Part shown: positions 27,101 through 39,100 of the stretch, one piece after another | Numbering within the stretch: position 1 is the stretch's first letter | Layout: each line of letters opens with the position of its first letter | Source of the DNA: Onchidella celtica | Taxonomy: Eukaryota; Mollusca; Gastropoda; Systellommatophora; Onchidiidae | Length of the DNA stretch: 64,000 nucleotides | Reading direction: 5' to 3' | NCBI GenBank assembly: GCA_963931925.1 | Contig: OZ007580.1 | Coordinates: forward strand, 8,552,281-8,616,280 | Notes under the pieces: generated by a model | Database searches by the model: none | What the model was told of the DNA's origin: nothing | Seen by the model: the letters and a program-made list of their open reading frames with translations, nothing else | Position numbers and translations under genes: made by a program

Positions 27101-30100
27101 AGTATTGCATTTGGCACATGATGTCCCATTAGCGGGTCATATGGGGATAGCTAGAACCAAAGAAAGGGTTCTTAAAAATTTTTACTGGCCATCGATCCAC
27201 AGAGATGTGCAGGTCTATTGTAAGACGTGCAGTGCGTGCCAAAAGACGACGCATAAGGGTCGTACACCCCAGGCTCCTCTTCAGAAGATCCCCACGGTCT
27301 CGGAACCGTTTAAAAAGGTCTCGATAGACCTTGTTGGCCCCATTCACCCAGCGACCGATAGGGGGAATCGATTTTTCTTAACGGTCATATGTAATGCTAC
27401 GAGATGGCCAGAGGCGGTTCCCCTGCGGACCATAACGTCTGAAGCAGTCGCGGAAGCGTTGTTTGCAATTTTCGCTAGGGTAGGAATACCAGAGCAAATT
27501 CTGTCTGATAGGGGCGCGCAATTTACGTCGCAGATGATGAAGGAATTGTTCCGCTTATTCAGTATACAACCCATCACTACCACCCCTTATCATCCGCAGG
27601 CTAATGGCATGTGCGAGAGATTGAACTCGACGTTAAAGTCGATGCTGCGTAAGGTAGCTGCTGATCGCCCTAAAGATTGGGATAGATATATCCCTGCAGT
27701 GTTATTCGCGTACAGAGAGGTACGGCAGGAGTCAACGGGATTCTCGCCGTTCGAAATGATGTACGGTCGTAGTCCTAGGGGCCCAACTGATGTTCTTCGG
27801 GACATGATGACGTCGCCATCATCGGGAGACGATGAGCAGATTTCGGTGTTTCAGTACCTTGTTGAGTTAAGAGAAAGACTATCTTCAGCGCGCACTATAG
27901 CAGAAGAAGCTTCTGGTATCGCTTCGAAAAGAGCAAAAGACTATAAAGATAGAGGTTCCAAACTGAGAATTTTTAAGCCAGGAGACAAGGTCCTATTGTT
28001 GTTACCTACGGACCATAATAAGTTATTGATGACATGGAAAGGTCCTTATGTTATTGAGCGAGTTGTTTCAAAGGTAGATTACGCTATCCACATTGATGGA
28101 ACGAGTAAGGTTTTCCATGTTAATATGCTACAGAGATTTTATGAGAGACCACAGTATCTGTGTGCACAGACAAGACCAGAGGAGACTGTCTTCTCTACTG
28201 CTTGTACGGGGGTCGTAGACCAGTTGGACTGTGACGTAAGCGACACCGAGGCGCAGGAAGAGTTACAAATTCAATTGCCGGAGTTAACTGCGACACAAGG
28301 TTACAGGGACGTAAAAATTAACCCTGACCTTACGAGTTCAAGGAGTAGGGAACTTGAGACCCTGTTAGCGTCATTTCCGGATGTTGTTACGGATTTGCCG
28401 GGTCGCACCACGGTGATCCAGCACCAAATAAAGTTGACTTCGGATAAGCCAGTATTTCTTAGACCGTATCCGTTGCCTTTTTCTTCGAGAGATAGAGTCA
28501 TAAAGGAAGTTGAGTCAATGTTGAAGTTAGATGTGATAGAACCATCAACATCGCCGTATTCATCACCCATCGTCCTCGTGAAAAAACTTGGTGGATCGGT
28601 GCGGTTCTGTATTGATTTCCGAAGATTGAACACTATTACGGTAGGCGATAGGGAGCCTATTCCGTTTCAGGAGGAATTAATAGCTTCATTGGCCGGGTCC
28701 ACGTGGTTTTCCAAGATAGATTTAACGAAAGGGTATTGGGAAATCCCGCTTACTGAGGAGTCTAAACAATACACGGCGTTCCAAACGCCCATTGGATTAT
28801 TCCAATTTAAGGTCATGCCATTTGGGTTGGTAAACGCGCCAGCGACGTTTGCACGATTAATGAGACTAGTGTTGAAGGACATACCTAATGTCGTGTCATT
28901 CTTTGATGATATAGCATGCCATACGTCGACATGGTCTGATCATATTCAGACACTAACAGTAATTTTTCAACGATTACGTCATTTTGGGTTAACTGCTAAA
29001 CCCGCAAAGATGGATTTGGCATGTCCAGAGATAATATTCTTAGGACATATAGTGGGTAGAGGTGTTCAGAGACCTGAAGAAACAAAAATTGACAAGTTAG
29101 TAGGGTTGCAAATCCCTAAAACAAAGAAACAAGTCAGAAGCTTAGTGGGAATTTTAAATTATTACAGAAAGTTCATTCCAAATTTTTCCTCCTTGTCATC
29201 TTCTCTTACTGACCTTACTAAGAAGGGACAACCCGATAAGGTCCAGTGGACGTCTGAATGTCAGACATCATTTGATAATTTGGTGACAGCATTATCATCG
29301 TCACCCATTTTGATATTACCCGATTTTCGATCTAATTTTATCCTCAGAACGGATGCGTCGGACTCTGGTGTCGGCGCTTGTCTTCTACAGGAGAAGAACG
29401 AATGTCTCCATCCTGTATGTTATGTCAGTAGGAAGTTATTGCAGAGAGAAAGAAAGTATTCTGTGATAGAGCGTGAGTGTCTTGCCATTGTCTGGTCCGT
29501 CCAGAAACTAGGACGTTATCTCATGGGACGAGAATTTTGTATCCAGACAGACCACAAGCCACTGACATTTTTGTCGAAGAATCGTTCGTCCAGCCCACGC
29601 TTGTCTAGATGGGCATTGGCTTTACAGCCGTACACCTTCGTTATTCAACCAATTCCAGGAACCAGCAATCATATCGCCGACTACCTTAGTCGAGCCTAGG
29701 GCAAGATTTCAGGAGCTTATACATCGGAGGACAGGAACATTGACAGGATCTGTGTGAATGAGTCGACTTTAAAATATTGACATTATAAATATGATACGAA
29801 GAATGGTTGATAGGTTGAGTGGTTTTTTGATTCTGTATTAAGTATTGTGATTAGTTAGCTATTCATGATGTGACATATATATGCATATTGCAGGCCATAC
29901 GGATCCCCATATTTTTCCCTGATTTCGGTATTTTATATGCTAGGGGAACTGCTAGGACATTTTTCTAGTGTAGGTATTGCTCACGCTCACTCGTTGACAG
30001 TCATCTTGATGCGATTTGAAATTAATTGCATTAATTTTTTTGGGGTGGGGGATGATGTCACGAGTGGAGTGAGTGCAATTAAGGGGATTGCCACAGAGCG

Positions 30101-33100
30101 GGTGTAGAATAAGAAGAGCTCACGACAGACGGATAGGAAAAGACGTGAAAGGGGAAGAGTAAAAATAACTCATGCAGACAAGTGGGAAAAGCGTGCGTGT
30201 ATGAGTGGTGTGGAAGTCTGAATGAGGCGAAAGCGCTGGATTACTATCACTGCAAGTTAGAAGGTCCTAGGGATCGGACCTGTGAATAAGAGCCCATCGG
30301 GCGGACATAAAGGGAAGCGGTCGAGAAGACTAGTGAGAGTCTTTCCAGTTATGACTGGTATGTAGAATGTTGATTGAGTATTATGATTGATGTATTATAT
30401 TATATTCGTCTATTACCATGATGTGAATAAGTATATGTGAGGAATGTGGAAGTCCGTGATATTGGATATAGCAATGTGCGCCATGAGCGATAGATGAAAG
30501 TGAGTTCATGGATTTGTAGCGCGAGTGAGTAGTGTGTACTCCGATGGAAGTGTGTTACCGTAAGATGTGTGGTGAGTGAGAGGTGAACTAGTGTGTGTAC
30601 GTTTCATGGGTTGTAAGGAGAGGTGGAGTGAATAGAAATGGTAGGGTATTATACCAATGTAATGTTATTCTTGTAGGTGTCGGGGACGGGCCGCAGAGCC
30701 ACCTCGATGAGCACAGGGGCTAGGCCAGCATAGGGCCGGAGGCCACACATAGGCCAGGAGTGAGGCTGTCAGTGCAGGACAGTAGAGGCACATAAAGTCG
30801 TGGCAGTCAGGCCACGGACAGGGACGTAGATATGAGAGTGAATGAGATACTATATTGTTGCCATGTTGATAGGCTAGTGAACTGATATTATGTTGTTGCC
30901 ATGTTGATGGCTATGGAAATAATAATGTGTTATTGCCCTGCTGAGGTGCTAGGGGAGTGCTAAGGTGTATGACAATAGGAAGGTGATATTGAGAGACTGC
31001 GGTGCCAGTGAATCATTAATGTACTATTAAGACCCTGAGGGGAGAGGCTGAGGCCGAAGTGCCTTTAGGAGTAATTACCGGATTGTGGATCCGAGGGAGA
31101 GTGTGTGTGAGAATAAGGCCGTTGTACGGCAGTCATTTCAATAATATAATATATGTAATTGCGCTATTATATGTATAATTATGTTTAATAAATGTGTGAG
31201 TCTGATGGGTTGTTTTGTTAAGTGTTAAACTTGTTTGTTCGTGATTGTCGTCCTGTCATAAACTATTACATTTCCCAGTCTGGGATTTGTGACAATCCCC
31301 ATTACGACCCATTGGCGACAGCAAACCTAACCTACCTCTGTCAAAATATGGCAAAAAGAAAAAGCTGTTAAGAGGAAAGATTTTCTGTTGTTCTTATGCT
31401 TCTTCAAATTACGTTCATGTGAAAGGGAACAATGAATTTGACAGGCTTTAATTTTAAGCCCAAGGAGCCAGAATGTAATTACATGTATTATTGTAACTGA
31501 GCATGGCACCTATGAAAAGTCCAGAGTGGATCTATTGGGAGAGGAGCTGTTTCCTGCCTACTCAGGAAAACATACAGTAAAGCACACCTACACGAAGAAT
31601 ACATCGGCATTTAATTTGTTGAGACATTTGTAGGACAAGCATTCCAGGGAATTTCCCAGCCAGCACCCCTGCGTCAATCCGACGTATTTGTGCAAGATAT
31701 CCCCTTAGAGTAGGTAGGATTACCGTAGGGGTGGGGTCCCTACATCAAACAGACGTCGGTCAATGCTGTAAACAGCGGATCTACGAGGGAACGATACCAT
31801 TGCTTTGTGCAAACATCCTATACAGAGATTTCAACAGGAAATGTATTTGGCAGACGGACGTGCTTTGGTGCTGCTAACGAAGCAAGAACTCGCAGATAAG
31901 TAACACATCCTGTTTCGCTTCGATTACATACATTTCCTATTGAAATCTTATATTGTTCGATTGTTTTCTCTGGTTTTTTATTGTTTCTTTTTTCACTTGA
32001 AAAAGGCCAAAGCCGAAAATTTGTGTATTTTCTGTCTTCTCTTTAGTTTGCTTTGTATCGTTTGAGTTTTATTTCTCACACAGGGTTTCGCCACATACAA
32101 CTTTTTCTTTTTGCCCGATTTTGACATTGCTTATAGCCCTGCTGCGTCCCCACAGTTTTTCTGTGGTTTTTAAGATATTTCGTCAAGGAAGTTTTCATCG
32201 GACATTGTTTCAGTTACTACAGATTTCAAATCCGAAACTTGAATAATTTCTTTTAATTCTTATTTTTTTGTTTTAGTTTTCTGGACAGGTTTTGAATTTA
32301 TGGCAGGGGGGGGGGGGGGGTATTGTAGTTTTCTTATTGTTTATTCCCAACGCATAGCTCTCTATTATATATTTCAGTAACTTGCAACCTTTGCCATGAG
32401 TAACTGACTAAACTATACACTCTTCCGGCCTTACATTTGCCAGGAAGGTGGCAATTGAGAGAAGGAAGATGATGGCTAGAATTAAAAGTTGTTTACTTCA
32501 AGCATGTATTTTTAAAAAAATAATGGTTATTGCTATGTAACATCTGTATTTTTGCATGTTTGTTTCGTAATATATAGTACCGTGCACTGTCTTCCGCGGC
32601 TCGTGTTGATACTGAAATTCTCTCAAGAATCAGCAAAGCCAGCTCTGCATTTGGCAGGCTTCGAAAGAGAGTATGGGATGTCGCCGGCATTCGCACAGAC
32701 ACTAAGCTGAAAGTGTACAATGCTGTAGTCCTTCCCACCCTACTCTATGGGACTGAAACCTGGACAGTGTACCAATCGCATGCCAGAAAGCTAAATCACT
32801 TTCATCTGGCCTGCCTTAGAAAGATCCTAAGGATCAAATGGCAGGATAAAATTCCAGACACTGAGGTCCTCAATCGTGCCAAGGAATTGAGCATCTTCTG
32901 CCACCTGAAAAAAATTCAGCTACGTTGGGCAGGACATGTTGTCAGAATGCCCGACTCCAGACTCCCTAAGCAAATCTTCTTCTCTGAGCTCTCCAATGGA
33001 ACGAGGAATGTTGGGGCCCCAAAGAGACGTTACAAAGACACTCTCAAGCAATCACTGAAGGCCTTTGCCATTGATGTGAGTGAGTGGGAAAAGCTCTCGC

Positions 33101-36100
33101 TTGATCGTGCAAATTGGAGGGCGGCCCTTACCAGAGGCAGCAAAGCATGGGAAGCTGACAGAGTCCAGCAGGCTATCAAAAAAAGAGAACGGCGCAAGAA
33201 AAGGCCCAGTGGTACTGAACCAACGGAGCACTCTTGTCATTTATGCGGAAGGGTCTGCAGGGCAAAAATAGGACTTATCAGTCACATGAGAAGCCATAAG
33301 TCATGAAAGAACAGTCTTTCCATTCTGTCCTCTGTGTCCTTTAGTTCTCTTTATTGTCCATGTGTTGAAATTCTCAACAATTTCTGTTCTTTATTCCTCT
33401 GGTGTTGTTAAGGTCATCATCATACCTGATGGACGAACTATTATTATTATTATTATAGTACCGTGCATGTAATAAAAAGTAACCGTATCAAGCGTTCAGT
33501 TTGGTGCGTAGTGTTGTGGTGCGCATGAGTTCTGAAGCAAGACTGTGTATTACTTTTATTATATGAGAGAGAGAGAGAGAGAGTGGAGGTGGGGGGGGGG
33601 GGGAGCACATGATTCTTTATTCCGGGCAATGCCCGGTAGGTCATCTAGTATATTACTAATTACAGCTTTTTTTCCCCACATTTTAACTCTGTGCTTTTGC
33701 TGTCGTGCTAAACCAGGTTTGAGAGAGACATGCAAGAAATGCTAGACAAACTGTCCGGTGTCTATCCCTACCATTACAGCTTCCTCCACCGCAGGATCGG
33801 AGTGGTTAGGAAATCTTCTAAATCATTGGTAAGGTACACAATTATGATTTCATCCTTTAGCTACTAGGATGCAATCGTTATGCCCTGTCAAGGTTTTCAT
33901 GCTGCCAGTGGTAATCTGATAAAGTTGATGGCCTTTCCAGTGACGGATTTATACCTGGTGAGATTTTGCGCCACATTATAGACCCATTGCGGATATCGGC
34001 CATTTCAGTTGTAAGGACCGACGCATAACCATGGCGATGGTAGCATTGATTTTGATTCGTTAGCTGATTTGCACCGCGAGCACTTCAGGCGTCGCCAACC
34101 AATCGGCGGCGAGCTAAAAAAAAAAACGCCACTACAGTAAACGATGACACGTGTGTACACGCACATGGGAGACGTTCGGTCAATTCTTTCACTTCCTTTC
34201 CCTTGTTTACACGGATGGCAAGGAATCTGACCAGCTTGGATCCATCCTTTCCACCCCTGACATAACAGTCAACTGCAATGCAACCAGCAAGCATTTTAAC
34301 CGCTTAGACATATCTCGAAGTTACACTCGTCAACTGACCCACCCGCCATTTTGGGTGTCGGAAGTACAAAACAAAAACATTCTGTGGCGTCATTCGCAAT
34401 GGACCTCTTGCATCCCAAGTAGGACGACAGAGTTAGATGAGTGAAGAACTTTTCAAAAAGATTTAAGGTGGGCATGTCAGATGTGCATAATATAGAAAAG
34501 AAATTCAACAGACAACACAAAAAGCCCATGGAGGCAGCTTGCTGTCTTTGTGTTGTTGTTTTTTTTTTTTGGTCTTTTTTCCGTTGGGGGGGGGGGGGAG
34601 CTTGACATACGAGTTGGAATGTATTCATTCAGTGCATGACTCAGTGATTGCAGATATCTGAATAGATTTAAAATACGTGATGCAAAGAACAGAATAAAAA
34701 GTAGATCGATGTTTCTTTGTAACTAAGTAAAGGGATTTAAAGTGAATAAATAGATAGAAAAAAAAAGAGAACAAATAATATTGACAAAAAAATTTATAGC
34801 AAAATATAAAAGGAATAAATATAGAAGAGAAATAGAAATAGTTTGTAGATAAACAAGTAAAGAAATTCATAGCTGTCTATAAGGACTCTCCTGGGGATCG
34901 GACCCAACTGAAATCTTTCATATCCCAGAATTGACAGGTACTGAATTCTGCGTTGTCGGCTGTTCTCGAACCGTTTGAGTCTTTTCATTATCTGCTGACA
35001 GGATTTTACGGTTCAGTTTGAGCAGCTGGAATCTATTCTGTATTTCATAAATACCCTAAATATTGAGCCATGGAGGCTGCTGTTCGGGCACAGAAAGATG
35101 GATGAGTTTGTAAACTCTTAACACTGAACTTATTTATTATTGCTTACTTGCTGCCAAATCTCTACCTCGATCGTTCTCCGCCAAGTTGCCTTGGGTCTGC
35201 GTCGCTTGCGCCGTCCATCCGGTGTCCACAGAAGTGCCGTTTTGGTAATAGCATTTGCTTCCTTTCGCAGTACTTGTCCAAGCCATCTCCATCGTCTCTT
35301 CGTGATGATGTTGGCTATTTCTCCGTAGATCTGGCCTAAATTCCCTTTCTCTAGTGAGAGGTGCAAAGTGGCCGCCATCGTGCCGATGCGCCGTTAAACT
35401 CAAACTCAATCTCTAGTGAAATTAATGCTTTTTTGACAGTGTAGATCTCCCATATCAATTCAATATTAACAGCCTGCATTACAATTTCTCATATCTAGCA
35501 TCCTTGTACCCAAATATCTTTCAAGTTAATTTTTTCCCATTATGGTGGTGACTAGGATGAATCTGAAAAAGATCATGATTATCCTATTTATTTGTTCTTT
35601 CATTTATATCAATGCCATCGCCATAAGGAAGATACCTGATCGTTATGTTTTCATAAACGATTGGGTAAAAACAAAAACAACTATTGTTTCATGCGCTGGC
35701 TCTTGTAGAGAATTATGAGATGGCTTGTGCTAGCATATGGGTGATTCCACGTTAATAATGGGGCGTACCAAATTGTCACGAATGCCACCTAGTCAACCTA
35801 CCTTGAGAGCCTTCAACACCAAGTTCTCAGGCTACAAAGGAAGAGGCAGACCACGCAAAAGATGGATTGAAGGAGTCAAAGGAACCCTGAGAAACAACAA
35901 CATCTCAGTTGAAAGAGCGGCAGAGTTGGCCTACCATAAAAAACTGCATCTCCCCTCGACGCTCAACGGCAACAGAAGATGAACAACCACATTCACAATC
36001 AATCACAATCACCATATTAGCTGTTGATCAGTGTTTTTGGCGACTGGAGTGGAAGAAGAAATGGAGATAAGATTGAATCACATGTAATTTTGCACTATAT

Positions 36101-39100
36101 ATAAATCATATAATTAAACGATGGTTTTCGATCACCTCTGACTGGTTATTTCGTGTTACAAGTTGTTTGAGGATAAACGTTGATATCTGTAATGAATAGT
36201 TTGCTGTAGTCTGAGTATGGCCAAGTTTAAAGTAAGGTCTTACCAAATTCCAGATCCCGACAATAAGCCCAGATTCTGCCTGCTCAACTTCAGACATTGC
36301 TTTTTTCACCACTCTGTTCCTGCCGTGTGCCGCAGCTAATGGTAAGCAGCGTGTTTCAGTTTTTTGTTTGTTTGTTTGTTTCGTTTAGTTTATTCCAAGG
36401 GCCTATAATTATTTTTGTGGGTTCCGTTTTAGTTTAATTTTTGCTTGTTGCTCTCTTTAATATTTTTTTTATCTTTTTAGATAGTAAATTTTGCATTACT
36501 CATCTTTTCCTGAAAGTTAGTATTATTTTTACAGTTTCAATCTTAATTGATTTCAAAGAATGGTAGTAATATTGTTATTCTAGCATACCTGAGCTCTAAA
36601 AGTGCTGTTTGGTTGTTGTTGTGGTTGTTGTTGTTGTTGTTGTTGCTGTTGTTGTTGTTTTGTTTATTTATTTCTATATTACATTGCAGGTTACATTATA
36701 AATACTGTCAATGTCTTCTGTACTAATTTCTTTGCCTTCATGACCCATCACTGGTGTCATACGTTCTATACAAAATGGTCATCACTTGCTACGGAGTTGT
36801 AACGGCGGTTTTTTCCCCAGAAGCTGTTGTAATCAGCAGATTCTTTGCCTTGTAAAATTCCCAATACTGATGTACTTGCTCAGTGTTACATAGTCTCAGA
36901 GCAGGGTGACGGGGTTGGCTAGTTGTTTCTAGTCTTTGTTTTAGGAGGTTCGCTGCACTTTTCTTGCTATTTTTCCTATTCTTGTTTTCGTGTGTTTTTG
37001 TGGTGGGGAATAGTTTTTTTTTTGTTGTTTTTTTTTTGAGAACTTTGCCGGGACAGCTGCCTTGTTTGGCTGCTCTTCTCGACGTTCAACTGCCAAGGTA
37101 TCTTTGACACACGCAACGTGCACATGGGCCCTTCGAGTTTTTTGGTCCTTATCCGAGAAGTCTAGGTGCTCAACCCTACCTACCATAAGATCAGGGACAG
37201 CAGGAATCCTCCCCCCTCCCTTCCCCCCCCCCCCAAAATTCCAACATGCCTGCACCGACCGGGAATTGAACCCGGTACTTCAGCATGAGAGACGAGCACC
37301 TTGCCTCTAGACCAGTGTGTCCCTAGATGGGGTTGGCTTAGTGCCCTTTAGCGCATCTTACTATAATTGAGCTAGAGGGTGAACCTGTAAGCAGCTAAAA
37401 CTTCGCGATTGCGCCATCAAAAATAATGAAACTTGATGTACTGCATCAATTTTTGACGAAGGATTACGTGGACACATTCATTTTGAGCAAAAGCCATTCT
37501 TGACTATTATTTATATAAAAAAATTTTGAGTCGCAAAAGCAGAGACACATTTTCATCGGATGCAAACGAAAAGTGTGACCGGAGATTGTGCTCTACGTCA
37601 CTATTTACACATTGCCGACCGAAAGTCAGCTTATCACATCAGCGTATTCTGCAAGGAACTGGTGTAATAAAAAGATCTCTTTGCATCGAATCCAAGTGTC
37701 ATTATGAATGCGACTTAGATCTAGATATACAGCTGGACGAAGGTACAAGGAAAATTTGCAAGATTTATCTTGCCCGGGTCGGTTAGTAAAATTAATCTTT
37801 AAAACCTTTTGGCTTAAATCATCTCGGGTTAAAATTTACATCGTTTTCGGTAGACGGAAATCCACAGATTTTGGTATTAAGTGGGATTCTGGAGGTTACT
37901 CTATCTGATAACCTTTGTGGGCATCGTTTTTCGGTAATGGGCCAATGATTAAGCCAATTGATGGTTTTCTTCACAGGTTGTGTGACTGAGTTCGCCAGTT
38001 CCGCTGAAGTCGGGGCCGCTTGCATGCTACAGAAATGTGGTCACTTTGTGCGGGATGGGTACATCGCCCCAGACTGTATGTCATGTTTGCTTCTCTCTAC
38101 TACGGGATGGCCACCAGACTCCCTGGACTTGTAAGTAACTAGAATATTATATGAACAGTTTATATTTATTTTTGTTACAGCTCTTCTTGATGAAATGTTG
38201 ATGTTTCCGTTGTTGCATCCATGAATGTTATGCTTTGTTGTTTGGTGACGATAATTATTGTTTTCCGTGGTATTGTTTTTAATGCTGTTGTCGTATGATG
38301 GTATTGTTCTTTGTTCTCACAGTGGTCGTTCTCATCGTTTCTAGTATCTTTGCCACAATACCGCAAAGTGCAAGCGCATCAGTTTTATTTTGAAGGAAAT
38401 TGCGCACTGTTGATATCGTTGATACGCGCACAGCGGAATTTGAAAACTTGATTCGTCTCGGTATTCTGTACCAGCTTTTTTTGGTTTTTGAGGCCAGGTG
38501 GACACATGCGGCTTGCTCTGGCGTTGCAGTCGTGTCTTATGGCCCTATAATAATAATAATAATAAATAGAATTTCTATAGCGCATTTCTAATCAAATTAT
38601 TACTCAATGGGCTGTACACTGCATCAATGATTCATGCATACACTTTCCAAATCTCATACTAAAACACGCACTCTCATCCATACAAACTTTCAGTTTCACA
38701 CACATAGACGCTCTTAGTCATATAACACTAGCTTATATAATCAATTGTAACATCAAAGTACAGAATAGAATTTTGAAAATTTAACAGTTTCGGAGGAAAA
38801 GGTGATGTTTTACACTTTTCGTAAAGCTTTCAAGATTCGATGATTCACGAATGTTCAAGGGTATCTGGTTCCAGATAAAAGGTCCAAAATAGTTGAAAGA
38901 TCTATGGCCTATAGTTTTATAATTTTTAGATGGGATTCTTAAGATTGTTTTGTCACTTGATGATCTCAGTAAACGAGATGGTGTGTAGACTTGTAAAGAA
39001 TTTTTGAGATAGCTGGGTGCGGTATTATTTAAACATTTGTCGCAAAAAAAAGCAATTTTGTATGTAATTCTTTCTGTTATAGGAAGCCAGTGCAGTTCTT

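Larger units (their letters stand above)
22894..31294 (+). mobile_element. Complete Gmr1-like LTR retrotransposon (8401 bp)
   Basis: Structure: 5' LTR 22894-24132, primer site 24134-24146, leader, one ORF 25062-29699, polypurine tract ending at 30055, 3' LTR 30056-31294, flanked by ATCCC duplications. Only three LTR differences were seen (23849 G/A, 23913 C/T, 23989 G/A against the 3' copy), about 0.24 percent, so insertion is recent. Every structural part looks intact and could be functional. It sits in EEP intron 1 in the sense orientation. The integrase-before-RT order assigns it to the Gmr1 group of Ty3/gypsy-type elements. There is no envelope-like ORF. Confidence 0.96.

Noticed and set aside
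37977..37982. Direct splice of EEP exon 2 to exon 4
   Set aside because: The phase would place a TGA at the junction; an intermediate exon of length 3n+1 is needed and is found at 36254-36341.
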